A stretch of DNA of 64,000 nt, taken from the NCBI RefSeq assembly GCF_004368965.1, contig NZ_SORO01000001.1, positions 2,016,001 through 2,080,000 of the forward strand, written 5' to 3'. Made by a program: the position numbers and the translations under genes. Positions 37,509 through 47,081 of this stretch are shown one piece after another (position 1 is the first letter of the stretch; each line of letters begins with the position of its first letter). The notes under the pieces were generated by a model, which was not told where the DNA came from, did not search any database, and saw only the letters and a list, made by a program, of their open reading frames with translations. The stretch is from Leptospira meyeri (lineage in GTDB: Bacteria > Spirochaetota > Leptospiria > Leptospirales > Leptospiraceae).

Positions 37509-40500
37509 TTATTTTCGTTTTTTTACTTTGTAATAAGCAGAAAAACTTGCGGGGATAAAGATAAGGGACCCAAAGGTTCCAAATCCAAGTCCCCAAGCCA
37601 AAGATAAAGTCATTGGAATGAGAAGAGGATCCGATCCACCGATGGCATAAGCTGTGGGAATCATTCCAGCCATAGTGGTAAGTGTTGTCACCAAAATCGG
37701 ACGGAATCTTTCAGAAGAGGCAGTGATGAGAGATTCATACAACCCCTGTCCCTTGGCTTGGAATTCTTGGATGGTATCCACAAGTACGATAGATGCGTTC
37801 ACAATCACTCCCGCAAGACCAATGATACCAATCATTGCAAGAAAACTTAAAGCCTTGCCTGAAATTAAAAATCCAAACACCACCCCCACAAAACCTAATG
37901 GAATTGAGAGTAAGATGAGAATTGGTTTTTTAATGCTATTGAAAATGATCGCAAGGATAGCAAAAATTCCAAAGAATGCAAGAACACCCGCAGTGAGAAG
38001 AGAAACCATCGACTTGGCAGTTTCTTCTTGTTCTCCTCTAAATTTAATTTTATAACCAGGATATTTTTTACCAATATTCCCAAACTCATCCACGATTTTA
38101 CCATTCACAATGTTTGAACTAGTTTTGGTTTCATCTACATCAGCAAGAACGGTAATAGCTTTTTCATAATCATTATGATACAAAGCTTCGATCCCTTGGA
38201 CGGTAGTTTTTGTCGTTACTGCAGTAATGGGTGTTAGCAGACCAAACTTATTCGAAATTTGAATGGAATCCAAATCTTCCATTCCATCTCGAAATCTATC
38301 GTCATTTTGAATGACAATTTTTACTTCGTCTTTTCCCTTACGCAAGTTAGATGCTTCTAATCCTTCCATCGCTGTTCGAACATAATAAGCTGTAATTTCC
38401 GTATCAATCCCCGTTATGGCAGACGCTGTATCTTTCATTCGAATTTGAATTTCTTCTCTACCAGGTTTGTAATCATCATTGATATTGATCACACCTTCTT
38501 GTTTCTTTAAAAAACTTTGCATTTCATTGGAAATTTGTTTTAAAGTTTTGTAGTCGCGTCCTTCAATCGCAACCGTAACCGCAGCACCGATGGGAGGTCC
38601 ATTGACTACTAAGTCCACCATTACCGAAACTGCACCTGGAAGTTTTTTTAAGTCAGGTTCTAGTTCGCCAAAGATTTCTTGTGCTGTTCGTTTTCGTTCT
38701 GTTTCTGGAACAAGAATGATTTGTGCCATTCCTAGTTGTTCACCAATCCGAGTGAGTGGATCAGTTGGATCAGTTTGTTGGATTCCAATTTTTAAAATGA
38801 TACTTTGTACTTCTTCTTTTGGAATTTTATCCAAAATTGGTTGGAAGTATTGCAATTGTTTGGTGGTTTCTTGAGCAGAAAAATCAGGTGGGAATTCCGC
38901 ACGAACCATCACATAATCAATCCCTTCCTTAGGAAATAAATTGAAATTCATTAGTCCGACGAGCCCGCACGAAGATAAAAAGACAATGAGAATGGATCCA
39001 AGTGCCAGGAAAGGACGATTCACTACTCTTGTGATAAAATTTGTAAATCCTGATTTTAAGGACTCAAAACCGTTTTCGAGAGCAGATCGAAATTTCTCTC
39101 TATGTTTCGAACGTTTTTTCACTTCATGAGATGTAAACTGAGCATAACGAACGGGAAGTAACAAAAAGGATTCAAACAAGGATAAAGTCAAAGCAACAAT
39201 CACCATAAATGGAATCTGCCATATGAATTTACCCATAATTCCAGACATAAAGGCCATTGGTAAAAAGGCAGCAACAGTGGTAAGATAAGAACCAATGATG
39301 GGAACAAATAACTCGCTCGCACCGAGAACCGCTGCTTCTCTCGAATCAATTTTTCTAGATCTATGTTTGTAAATATTTTCAGAGATGATGATACTATTGT
39401 CTACAAGCATCCCCAAAGAAATGATAATCCCAAGCATGGATACTAAATTGAAGGACACATCAAAGATAGGAAATGCAATGGTTGTTGCAAATAAGGTTAG
39501 TGGTAACGAAAGACTTGTGAGAAGTGAATCTTTAAAACTAAAAAAGAGAATGAGGACCACCACAACTAAAAATAAACCTTGCAATGAATTGGTGATCACC
39601 ACATCCAAACGTTTGATGGCACGTGCCCCTTCATTGTTTAATTCCGTAAACTTAATGTTAGCGGGAAGTTGTTTTTTTAATTCATCAATTCGTTCCTGAA
39701 CAGCTTGCACAGTGCGAATGATATCCGCACTGTCTTTTTTAATGATCTGTAGAACGTAAGCTGGTTCTCCATTGACAACTGCAACGACACGTGGTCTTTC
39801 GTAAGTATCTTTTACATTCGCAACTTGTGATAAAAGAATTGTGTTTCCTGTTTCATTGGAACGAACGGGAATATTTTTTATATCGTTGATTTCGTTAATT
39901 TCACCGGTCACGCGTATGTCTTGAGTGATGGGTCGTAAGAATGAGCCAGCTGGAACACTGATATTACGTTTAGAAATCGCATTGATGATATCTGAAAAAC
40001 CAAGGGTATACCTTTTCTTTAATTCGGGATCAACACGAATGCGCCACTCTTCTTTTCGTTTTCCAAATGCATCCACACGAGAAACACCAGAAACTTTGCG
40101 CATCTCGTCTTCTATGAATCGACCCATTTCCTGAAGTTCCATTTCATCCATAGCACCGTGAATGGCTAACTCTAACACAGGAAAGTTGGAACTTTTCTGT
40201 TCTGTGACGATGGGACGATCTTTGACCTGTGTTGGTAAATTGGTCACTCGATCTACTGCACGCCTGATATCATTCACAACGCCATCAGGATTCGCATGTT
40301 CTAAATCGATTTTGATGCTGATATCTGATTCGGAGTTACGAGAAATAGAACGAACAGAATCCAATCCTTCTACTTCACGTAACTTTTCTTCAATGGGAAT
40401 GGTTACTTTTTTTTCCACATCAACTGGACTTGCACCAGGATACACAGTAAGAATTCGCACTTGGCGAAAGTTAACCCTAGGGAATGCTTCTCGTTTCATT

Positions 40501-40595
40501 GAAAGAACAGAGATCATTCCCGCAAGGAACAAGAAGATAAAAACCAAATTGGCAACTAATGGTTTATAGACGAAGAAATGAATGATTTTTTTCAT
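37509..40595 (-). CDS. RND-family efflux transporter (AcrB-like)
   Basis: A 1028-residue inner-membrane pump with the RND plan: helix 1, large periplasmic loop, helices 2-6, helix 7, second loop, helices 8-12. Typical segments are NLVFIFLFLAGMISVLSMKR, YPGASPVDVEKKVTIPIEEK, LGMLVDNSIIISENIYKHR near 395 and the last helices ending LSLAWGLGFGTFGSLIFIPA. The lone Asp of helix 4 (VDNS) is present, as in multidrug RND pumps. No membrane-fusion or TolC partner is adjacent, so the pump is an orphan. The start lacks a Shine-Dalgarno sequence. Confidence 0.93.
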   Translation of the reverse strand: MKKIIHFFVYKPLVANLVFIFLFLAGMISVLSMKREAFPRVNFRQVRILTVYPGASPVDVEKKVTIPIEEKLREVEGLDSVRSISRNSESDISIKIDLEHANPDGVVNDIRRAVDRVTNLPTQVKDRPIVTEQKSSNFPVLELAIHGAMDEMELQEMGRFIEDEMRKVSGVSRVDAFGKRKEEWRIRVDPELKKRYTLGFSDIINAISKRNISVPAGSFLRPITQDIRVTGEINEINDIKNIPVRSNETGNTILLSQVANVKDTYERPRVVAVVNGEPAYVLQIIKKDSADIIRTVQAVQERIDELKKQLPANIKFTELNNEGARAIKRLDVVITNSLQGLFLVVVVLILFFSFKDSLLTSLSLPLTLFATTIAFPIFDVSFNLVSMLGIIISLGMLVDNSIIISENIYKHRSRKIDSREAAVLGASELFVPIIGSYLTTVAAFLPMAFMSGIMGKFIWQIPFMVIVALTLSLFESFLLLPVRYAQFTSHEVKKRSKHREKFRSALENGFESLKSGFTNFITRVVNRPFLALGSILIVFLSSCGLVGLMNFNLFPKEGIDYVMVRAEFPPDFSAQETTKQLQYFQPILDKIPKEEVQSIILKIGIQQTDPTDPLTRIGEQLGMAQIILVPETERKRTAQEIFGELEPDLKKLPGAVSVMVDLVVNGPPIGAAVTVAIEGRDYKTLKQISNEMQSFLKKQEGVININDDYKPGREEIQIRMKDTASAITGIDTEITAYYVRTAMEGLEASNLRKGKDEVKIVIQNDDRFRDGMEDLDSIQISNKFGLLTPITAVTTKTTVQGIEALYHNDYEKAITVLADVDETKTSSNIVNGKIVDEFGNIGKKYPGYKIKFRGEQEETAKSMVSLLTAGVLAFFGIFAILAIIFNSIKKPILILLSIPLGFVGVVFGFLISGKALSFLAMIGIIGLAGVIVNASIVLVDTIQEFQAKGQGLYESLITASSERFRPILVTTLTTMAGMIPTAYAIGGSDPLLIPMTLSLAWGLGFGTFGSLIFIPASFSAYYKVKKRK

Positions 40596-40657
40596 AAATA
40601 TAGTTCGGTTAGAATCAATCTAAAAATATTGAATGTTGGGTCAAGATGAAACGAAAT

Positions 40658-41332
40658 TTATTGACTTTGTTTTTCTGATTCGCGTTCTTTTAAAACAGTC
40701 TCAATGACTTCCACAAATACAGCAGGGTCTTGTGCCCCACTCACAGCATACTTTCCACCAATAATAAAATAAGGGACACCACTAATTCCATTTTGGTGGT
40801 AATATAAAATTTCTTGTCGTATGTTTTCTTTGAGTTCTGGATCTGAAAAAATTTCATCAAACTTCGTGCGGTCCTTATACAAAGGTTCTGCCACTTTCCA
40901 AATGGTTTCTTTGTCAGTGAGATCTTTTCCTTCACTGAAGTTAGCAGAAAAAAATAAATCCACGAGTTTAGCTTGTTCTTCTAAAGTAGAAAGTCCAGCT
41001 ACAAGAGCATGTAAAACCAATGTGTTCGTAGCTTTTGGAATGGCTTCAAATCGAAAAGGAATTCCAACTGATTTTCCGATTTCTGCCAGTCGTTGCCATG
41101 CCCCGTCCAAACGATCCAAACTACCAAATTTTTGTGTTAGGTGCTGTTTGTAATCGATTCCTTCTTCAGGAATTTCTGGAGAAAGTTGGAATGGTCTCCA
41201 TCGGACTTGGGGGAGAATTTGATCACCGACAGTTTGGAGGGCCAACTCCAGTTTCTTTTTTCCTACATAACACCAGGGACAGGCTACATCGGACACGATA
41301 TCAATAGAAAAAGGGTCAGAGTTGGTTGACAT
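40658..41332 (-). CDS. DsbA-family FrnE-like oxidoreductase
   Basis: A 224-residue thioredoxin-fold protein with the active site ACPWCYVGKKKLE near residues 17-29 and an inserted helical domain. A C-terminal GISGVPYFIIGGKYAVSGAQ holds the cis-Pro. There is no signal peptide, so this is the cytoplasmic FrnE/2-hydroxychromene-isomerase-like type rather than periplasmic DsbA. It probably handles thiol redox or folding under stress. An AGGAG site lies upstream of the ATG. It is divergent from an Acg-like nitroreductase gene 52 bases away. Confidence 0.9.
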   Translation of the reverse strand: MSTNSDPFSIDIVSDVACPWCYVGKKKLELALQTVGDQILPQVRWRPFQLSPEIPEEGIDYKQHLTQKFGSLDRLDGAWQRLAEIGKSVGIPFRFEAIPKATNTLVLHALVAGLSTLEEQAKLVDLFFSANFSEGKDLTDKETIWKVAEPLYKDRTKFDEIFSDPELKENIRQEILYYHQNGISGVPYFIIGGKYAVSGAQDPAVFVEVIETVLKERESEKQSQ

Positions 41333-41384
41333 TTTATGTTAGACTCCTATCCAATTAAGGTCTAGAACCATAAATGGAAAAATA

Positions 41385-42569
41385 ATGAAGCTCACAAGAA
41401 AAAGTTTTCTAATGAATAGTTTTGCCACTGGTGCCTTGGTGTCGCTCTCTACACTGCAAAAAAACTTATATGCTTACAGTGGAAACGATTCGAATTTTCA
41501 TCGAAAGGATCCCTTAGGTTTTGCAGAATCTTTAGGGTTTACCAAACCTCTGGACCAAATCCTTGTGACAGCTCTCCTTGCCCCCAACTCCCATAATTCC
41601 CAACCTTGGAAAATTAGAAGGGTTTCCGATACCGAATTTTTACTTTTTGGTGACAAAGAAAAACAACTGCCAGAAATTGATCCCCTCAATCGGCAATTTT
41701 TCCATACACATGGTTGTTTTTTAGAACTTGCTCATTTAACGGCCGATAAACTAATGTTTGATACAAAAATCTCATACTTCCCCAAAGGAAAACCAGGACC
41801 AAAAACCTTATCTAGTTTGCCTGTGGCAAAATTTGAAATTTTCCCAAAAACTAAATGTGTTCATGATTTTTTATTTGCCGGTGTGCCCAATCGTAGAATG
41901 AACCGTTCTGTTTATTCCGGAGATATCATTACAAAGGAAGAGATAGATGACTTACGAATGTTAATTGGTCCAACTAAACATAAACTACTTTTTGTAAATG
42001 ATCCCAAACAACTAGAATCGATTCTACCTGTTTTAGATGCCGCCTTTTCTATGGAAACCAATCGTACGGAATCTAACGAACTGAATCGGAAATGGTTTCG
42101 CATTTCGAAAGAAGATATTTATACAAAACGAGATGGACTCACATTGGAAGGGAATGGACTCTCAGGAATGAAACTCTGGTTTGCCAAAACATTCTTTGTG
42201 GATTTATCCGAAGAAACTTGGCATTCCGCATCTTCCAAAGAAGCTGGAATCCAAATGTTTCAAAGCCAAGTGTATTCCTCTAAAGCCCTTGTTTTTTTTG
42301 TCACAGAAGGTTCTGATGATGAACGAAGTTGGTTGGAAACAGGTCGGGATTTTATGCGCCTCACCTTGGCATGTGCTGTAAGAGAAATTGCCTTTCATAC
42401 CATGAACCAATCTGTGGAAGATTATCCAGAGAGTCGGGAGTTCACCAAACAACTAAAAACGATCCTCGGTTTAAAGTCAAAAGAACAAATCCAACTGATT
42501 GCAAGGATGGGAAGGAGTACTTATGAATTCGATTCTCCAAGAAGAGACTTGAATAGTTTCCTGATTTAA
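41385..42569 (+). CDS. Acg-like nitroreductase-fold protein with export signal
   Basis: A 394-residue protein with an N-terminal export signal that looks like a variant Tat motif (LTRKSFLMNSFATGALVSL, Arg-Lys instead of Arg-Arg). The nitroreductase fold begins with ILVTALLAPNSHNSQPWKI near residues 60-78. NRRMNRSVYSGD lies near 173, and a second half has CAVREIAFHTMNQSVED. The closest group I recognise is the Acg/Rv2032 type, flavin proteins that may sequester FMN rather than reduce nitro groups. If Tat-exported it would carry its folded cofactor outwards. The stop overlaps the EAL gene by four bases on the other strand. Confidence 0.75.
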   Translation: MKLTRKSFLMNSFATGALVSLSTLQKNLYAYSGNDSNFHRKDPLGFAESLGFTKPLDQILVTALLAPNSHNSQPWKIRRVSDTEFLLFGDKEKQLPEIDPLNRQFFHTHGCFLELAHLTADKLMFDTKISYFPKGKPGPKTLSSLPVAKFEIFPKTKCVHDFLFAGVPNRRMNRSVYSGDIITKEEIDDLRMLIGPTKHKLLFVNDPKQLESILPVLDAAFSMETNRTESNELNRKWFRISKEDIYTKRDGLTLEGNGLSGMKLWFAKTFFVDLSEETWHSASSKEAGIQMFQSQVYSSKALVFFVTEGSDDERSWLETGRDFMRLTLACAVREIAFHTMNQSVEDYPESREFTKQLKTILGLKSKEQIQLIARMGRSTYEFDSPRRDLNSFLI

Positions 42570-43366
42570 AGAGTAGGATAAACCACTTCACCAGCAGATT
42601 CATATGCTGGTTTGGAAAACAAATACCCTTGGTAGAGATAAATTCCCATATCTACCAAAACTTTTAATTCTTCAGTTGTCTCAATACCTTCTGCAATGAC
42701 GGCTATGCCAATTTCATGACAAACATTGGCAATAGCCTTTGTTAATTTTTGTGCAACCGAATTGGTATGAATATTACGGATTAGTTCCATATCTAACTTA
42801 ATTAGGTCAGGTTGGAATTTTGCGAGCAAATTGAGCCCGGAATAACCAGACCCAAAATCATCAATCGCAGTCAAAAATCCATATTGTTGGTAAGTTTTAA
42901 AAATATTGATAATATGATCATGGTCTTGCACTTCTTCCCCTTCCGTTAACTCAAAAACCAGTCGATTCAATGGGAACTTGTATTCTTGACTTGCTTCTAA
43001 AGTGGTTCGAATACAAGTTTCCGGTTGGTAAACAGCATTTGGCAAAAAGTTAATATTCAAATACGATGGAATACCAATCTGACTTGCAAGTTGGATAGCT
43101 TTGATGCGGCAAGCTTGGTCAAACTGGTATCTGTTAGTGGAGTTTACCTTGGATAAAATGGAATAGGCAGACTCACCATTTATGCCACGGACAAGTGCTT
43201 CATGAGAATAAATCGTTTTTTGGTTCCAATCAATGATGGGTTGGAAAGCCATAGTAAACGAAAAGTCTAATCCGGCTCCGTTCCGGCATTCCGCACAACT
43301 ATACAACTTTGGTATTTTGCCTGAGGGAGTCGTTAGTAATTGGTCTTCAGGAAATTTTGGCTTCAT
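42566..43366 (-). CDS. EAL-domain cyclic-di-GMP phosphodiesterase
   Basis: A 266-residue protein that is almost wholly an EAL domain. Catalytic motifs are intact: EALVRG near 52, LNINFLPNAVY, ELTEGEEV, DDFGSGYSGLNLL, LIKLDMELIR and VIAEGIETTEEL, ending YLYQGYLFSKP. It should hydrolyse c-di-GMP to pGpG. The short N-terminus carries YSCAECRNGAG, a CxxC-like pair that could bind metal or sense redox. No sensor or membrane domain is attached. It follows the TSUP transporter gene by 52 bases on the same strand. Confidence 0.9.
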   Translation of the reverse strand: MKPKFPEDQLLTTPSGKIPKLYSCAECRNGAGLDFSFTMAFQPIIDWNQKTIYSHEALVRGINGESAYSILSKVNSTNRYQFDQACRIKAIQLASQIGIPSYLNINFLPNAVYQPETCIRTTLEASQEYKFPLNRLVFELTEGEEVQDHDHIINIFKTYQQYGFLTAIDDFGSGYSGLNLLAKFQPDLIKLDMELIRNIHTNSVAQKLTKAIANVCHEIGIAVIAEGIETTEELKVLVDMGIYLYQGYLFSKPAYESAGEVVYPTL

Positions 43367-43418
43367 ATTTTGCTATATGACTTAGACGAATTCTTTAATT
43401 AGAAACAAAAAATGGCAT

Positions 43419-44405
43419 TTAGAATTTAGGAAGTTTTCCAAGCACATACCATACCACTACCAAAAATTGAAAGATAGCGGTAACCAGAAGAATGCTATAT
43501 GGCTTTGCATTCACAGCTTTTAAAGAACCAATCCTTGCACCAAAAATCCCACCGAAACTTCCAATCAGAGCAAGTTCCAAATGCAATTTTCCTTGAAAAA
43601 AGAACATAACACTCGTACCAAAGGATGTAAGAAAAATTCCTAAAAAAGAAGTGGCTACGGCTTCCACAGGACTCATACGAAAGTAATACACAAACAAAGG
43701 AACGGCGAGAAATCCACCTCCAATCCCAAATAAAGAAGAAAACAAACCAAAAAAAATTCCGGTAAGCAGAACGATCAAAACTGATTTTGGCGAATAGAGA
43801 AAGAAATCCTCATTACTTTTGTTAGCTAAAGTATCTTTACTAACATCTATATCTACATTTGATTTTATACCAGAGGAGAAAGGACTAGAAGATGGTGTTG
43901 GATTAAAAGTTTGTGACTGGACCTCTAAAGACTGATAATATTTTTTTCTCCTCTTAAGAGCAGTAATCAAATTATAAACAGCTAAAATTCCTAGAAAAAC
44001 AGTAAATACAATTAGATAAATAAACTCCGATAATGGAATTCCATAATACAACTGTTTACCGATTTCCGTATCTTCAAACCTTCCAAATTTATAAGCAGTG
44101 TACTGCGCAGAAGGAATTGAAGTACAAAGCAAAAGAAAACCTTGTTTCCAACGAATTTTATTATTTTTATAATATACAAATAGTCCAGACAGAGATGATA
44201 CCGGCATCTGTGCCAGAGAAACGGCAACGGCTTGGACAGCAGTTAGGTGGAAAAAACTATGAAAGAAGGGAGTGTAAATAAATCCACCGCCAAGTCCCAA
44301 AAAGGAAGCTAAGTATCCAACAAAGAACCCAACCCCAAAAACGACAATGATTCCGGGCCAAAAACCCCAAACAAAATCATTATAAATTTGAAAGTTGAAG
44401 TCCAA
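43419..44405 (-). CDS. TSUP-family (TauE/SafE) membrane transporter
   Basis: A 328-residue polytopic protein with about eight helices arranged as two similar halves. Each half begins with a glycine-rich helix: LASFLGLGGGFIYTPFF near 33 and LFSSLFGIGGGFLAVPLFV near 220. A hydrophilic cytoplasmic loop of about 45 residues (SLEVQSQTFNPTPSSSP) separates them. TSUP proteins export sulfite, sulfoacetate or other small anions and sulfur compounds. The substrate here is unknown. The start is TTG at 44405, five bases after the stop of the lipoprotein gene, so it ends a three-gene operon. Confidence 0.87.
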   Translation of the reverse strand: MDFNFQIYNDFVWGFWPGIIVVFGVGFFVGYLASFLGLGGGFIYTPFFHSFFHLTAVQAVAVSLAQMPVSSLSGLFVYYKNNKIRWKQGFLLLCTSIPSAQYTAYKFGRFEDTEIGKQLYYGIPLSEFIYLIVFTVFLGILAVYNLITALKRRKKYYQSLEVQSQTFNPTPSSSPFSSGIKSNVDIDVSKDTLANKSNEDFFLYSPKSVLIVLLTGIFFGLFSSLFGIGGGFLAVPLFVYYFRMSPVEAVATSFLGIFLTSFGTSVMFFFQGKLHLELALIGSFGGIFGARIGSLKAVNAKPYSILLVTAIFQFLVVVWYVLGKLPKF

Positions 44406-44410
44406 TGATA

Positions 44411-44983
44411 TTAAAAATGTTCCTTGGCATCCTCAAAAAATCTGAGGGTCATTCTTTCAAACACTTCTCTTTCTGTCGCCGTTTCAAAATTATACCATGA
44501 AATCGGGATGAAGAGAAGCCACTGCGCATAATTTCTAAAGATATGATACTCATAAGTTCCGACTTTTTTCCCATCTTTATAAAGAAGATATTGTACATCA
44601 TAACCATCTTGTGTGGACCAAGCAGGAAGTAAGGTGGCAGTCAAAGTGGAAATTCCAAGAAATACAGTGGCTTCAGGAGACGGTGAACGGTAGTTAACCT
44701 TTACATTCACCAAATAACCAACTTTTGGTACATCCACTCCTTCTACCGTGTTTTTAAAACGAGTTTTGTTTTGAAAATAGTTCTTTAGAGCTTCTCTTCC
44801 TCCTAAATTCATTTGAGGAAAGGTTGGCAGTGCATAAACAAAGTTTGCATCGTTTGATTTTTCTTCAGCAGGTAAAGGTAGAATCTTTGGATGATCTTTA
44901 TAGCTGATCAAACAATTATTAAACATAAAAAATATTGAGATAATGAATCCAAATTTAAAAACTTTAGTTCTGGCTGTGGTCAT
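44411..44983 (-). CDS. Probable lipoprotein in the TSUP operon
   Basis: A 190-residue protein from ATG 44983, chosen because AGGAAGG lies five bases before it. The N-terminus is a lipoprotein-like signal (FGFIISIFFMFNNC, lipid Cys near residue 24). The rest contains beta strands (VGYLVNVKVNYRS, YDVQYLLYKDGKKVGTYEYH) and a hydrophobic patch (WLLFIPISWYNF). I do not recognise a family. It overlaps the upstream acidic zinc-ribbon gene by 20 bases and the TSUP gene starts five bases after it, so it probably works with the transporter as an outer-membrane or periplasmic-face partner. Confidence 0.7.
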   Translation of the reverse strand: MTTARTKVFKFGFIISIFFMFNNCLISYKDHPKILPLPAEEKSNDANFVYALPTFPQMNLGGREALKNYFQNKTRFKNTVEGVDVPKVGYLVNVKVNYRSPSPEATVFLGISTLTATLLPAWSTQDGYDVQYLLYKDGKKVGTYEYHIFRNYAQWLLFIPISWYNFETATEREVFERMTLRFFEDAKEHF

Positions 44984-45404
44984 GTAAACCTTCCTCATCG
45001 TGTCTTCTTTCTAATTCTTCGTACAATTCTTCTTGGTCTTCACTAAAAAATAATTCAAACCCAATTCGCAAACAAACAGGATCATCTTCTATTGAAACAT
45101 TACTCGGTAAAATTAAATTCATTACATAAAATGTATTGGATTCTGCTTCTTCTAAAAACAATTCTGTGGCGTCCCACTCATCAAATTCTTGTACATCGGG
45201 TTTACGAAATTCTTTTAAAATTTCATCAAAAGGTTCTGTGATGTAGTTGAATTCGCCAGATTCGCTATCAATGATAAACTGAACGTGGTGGCAACCAGGC
45301 CCTTCTTCTTCTAATGGACTTAAGACCAGACTTCCGCAAGCAGGGCAGTGGATGACGGGATCGATGGCACCACTTGGCCAATTGATATTGATGGTTTCGA
45401 TCAT
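44964..45404 (-). CDS. Acidic protein with N-terminal zinc-ribbon-like motif
   Basis: A 146-residue cytoplasmic protein with a start supported by GAGGTTTGCAAT. Residues 19-42 hold HCPACGSLVLSP and GPGCHHVQFII, so Cys, Cys, Cys and His could form a one-zinc site. The rest is strongly acidic, ending in EELYEELERRHDEEGLHDHS. I do not recognise it. It heads the operon with the lipoprotein and TSUP transporter, so a role in control of, or delivery to, that transporter is possible but unproven. Confidence 0.7.
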   Translation of the reverse strand: MIETININWPSGAIDPVIHCPACGSLVLSPLEEEGPGCHHVQFIIDSESGEFNYITEPFDEILKEFRKPDVQEFDEWDATELFLEEAESNTFYVMNLILPSNVSIEDDPVCLRIGFELFFSEDQEELYEELERRHDEEGLHDHSQN

Positions 45405-45554
45405 ATTGCAAACCTCAGCTCCCCATCCTAATGGAACTCCTTCTTAGGGAAACCGGAATTTGATTTTCTTTGTAAAAAACATTTTAAATCTTTCTTAGAA
45501 AAAATGAGATAAAATTTGCTTTAAAACCAGGGTTCTATTTCTATCAAAAATGAA

Positions 45555-45968
45555 ATGGGGATCACAACCGAATACCAATCTGCTTTTACATCTAGTTTTC
45601 AGGAATTTTTTGGGAATGCGAAAGATGTAGGTTGGGAACTCTACCACTTGAGTTCGGAACCAGACAATGATTTTCCCACATGGCTCACCTTTACCATTAG
45701 GAATCCGTTAGGTGGAAGAGCCTTGGTATTCCGCTACCATCTTTTAGAAAATAAATTTTATGCACATCTCAAAGTCCAAGTCATTCCTGGAGAAGAAAAC
45801 TGGAGTTTAGACCAATTGTTTCATAAAAAAGGATACACCGATCTTGATGCCGATGATATCCTTTCTTCAGGTGGTGAGTGGCTCTTTTTTTCGTTAGCAC
45901 GCCACTACTTTGGAATCATTATCTCGTTTTGTCCGAGGATTTTAGAACCAGATTATCTTTTGGATTGA
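45555..45968 (+). CDS. Hypothetical protein of 137 residues
   Basis: A soluble alpha/beta protein without signal peptide or membrane helix. It begins with a helix (YQSAFTSSFQEFFGNAKDV) and then has strands (TWLTFTIRNPLGGRALVFRY, KFYAHLKVQVIPG). A helix-rich end follows (WSLDQLFHKKGYTDLDADDI). The length and pattern recall small binding or chaperone-like proteins, but I cannot place it. Its stop overlaps that of the YihY gene by 16 bases on the opposite strand. The ATG at 45555 has a weak purine stretch before it. Confidence 0.65.
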   Translation: MGITTEYQSAFTSSFQEFFGNAKDVGWELYHLSSEPDNDFPTWLTFTIRNPLGGRALVFRYHLLENKFYAHLKVQVIPGEENWSLDQLFHKKGYTDLDADDILSSGGEWLFFSLARHYFGIIISFCPRILEPDYLLD

Positions 45969-46789
45969 GACTTCTTGTTGCGGTCGTCCGCCAGGACTTG
46001 GTTCCATAAAAATCCCCAAATAAAAAACGTTGAATTGATATAAGTGTACAACATCAAAACTACCATTTTAGAAATCAAATCATAAGCTAAGGAATAATTT
46101 ACACCTACGTTTTTCATTTTTAAATAGAACTGAAATCCAAAACTCATTGTTAGAACGAGTAGTGATGCAAAAATGGCACCCGGTAAATTTTCTTTTAAAG
46201 TGGTTTTTGCTTTGGTAATATAAGCATAATAAAATGTAAATAACCCAATGCTATAGGGTAAAATAATCAGGGAGACAGAAAGATAAGGACTATTACGAAA
46301 AAATCCAAATCGAAACTTTTGAAACAAATATCGTTCAGCGTGAACCATTCCATAGGTTAAATAAAAATACAAAACGAGCAAAATAAGAGAGATTACAAGC
46401 AGTCGAAAGTTAATCCACTGAGAAGCAATAAAACCAACCTTTGTTTCATCTCTCGAGATAAAACGAAGGGCTTTGGATATAGTTCCAAAAATGGTTAAAC
46501 TCGAAAAAAAAGAAATCGCAATGCTTAGTGCGATTACATTATAACTTTTAACCCTCGTTAAGTTTTCGACACTTTTGTCAATTGGTTGGAAGATAGGAGC
46601 TGGTAAAAATTTCCCCATTTGGTCTGTCATCAAATTGATAGTTCTTGGATCTTGCAAAAGTCCTAGGAGAGTCACAAAAACAACCAGAAGGGGAAAAAGA
46701 GTCAGAAGAAAAGTAAACGAAAGTTCCGAAGCAAGGCCATGGACATCGTACAAGTACACTTCACTGAAAAATCGTCGGAGTCGTTTCAT
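45953..46789 (-). CDS. YihY/BrkB-family membrane protein
   Basis: A 278-residue inner-membrane protein from ATG 46789, with a TTG at 46804 as alternative. It has the YihY/BrkB plan: a short basic N-terminus (MKRLRRFFSEVY) and about six helices. Conserved ELSFTFLLTLFPLLVVFVTL lies near 18-37, and GAIFASLLVLTMSFGFQFYL and a C-terminal FIWGFLWNQV are also present. The family was once misnamed RNase BN and its true role is unsettled (transport or envelope). It is divergent from the small charged protein gene at 46900. Confidence 0.87.
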   Translation of the reverse strand: MKRLRRFFSEVYLYDVHGLASELSFTFLLTLFPLLVVFVTLLGLLQDPRTINLMTDQMGKFLPAPIFQPIDKSVENLTRVKSYNVIALSIAISFFSSLTIFGTISKALRFISRDETKVGFIASQWINFRLLVISLILLVLYFYLTYGMVHAERYLFQKFRFGFFRNSPYLSVSLIILPYSIGLFTFYYAYITKAKTTLKENLPGAIFASLLVLTMSFGFQFYLKMKNVGVNYSLAYDLISKMVVLMLYTYINSTFFIWGFLWNQVLADDRNKKSQSKR

Positions 46790-46899
46790 CCGGTCAGTTT
46801 GCAACTTGTCTATATTTTTGTCTTATTTTTCTTGCAGTCTCCTTTCGTGCGGAAACCCTGGAAGAATCTCAGTGACGTACCTAAAAGGGGAAAACTTCC

Positions 46900-47061
46900 A
46901 TGTCAGAAGAAAAAGAAAAGAAGAACAAAAAAATCGCGAAAATGACTGTAGCCGAAATTGATGCGGCCATCAAAAAGTCTGTCGAAACCATGAACGGCGA
47001 ATCCAGCCTTTATGTGAAACACCTTCGCGAAAGAAAAGAGGAACTTCTAGCCAAGAAATAA
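46900..47061 (+). CDS. Small charged helical protein
   Basis: A 53-residue protein (MSEEKEKKNKKIAKMTVAEI to HLRERKEELLAKK), rich in Lys and Glu and probably one or two helices. AAGGGGA precedes the ATG, and a terminator follows 20 bases after the stop, so it is a real short transcription unit. No family is recognised. It may be a small cytoplasmic regulator or coiled-coil partner. Confidence 0.7.
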   Translation: MSEEKEKKNKKIAKMTVAEIDAAIKKSVETMNGESSLYVKHLRERKEELLAKK

Positions 47062-47081
47062 GGTTAGTCCCTCCTAAATCC

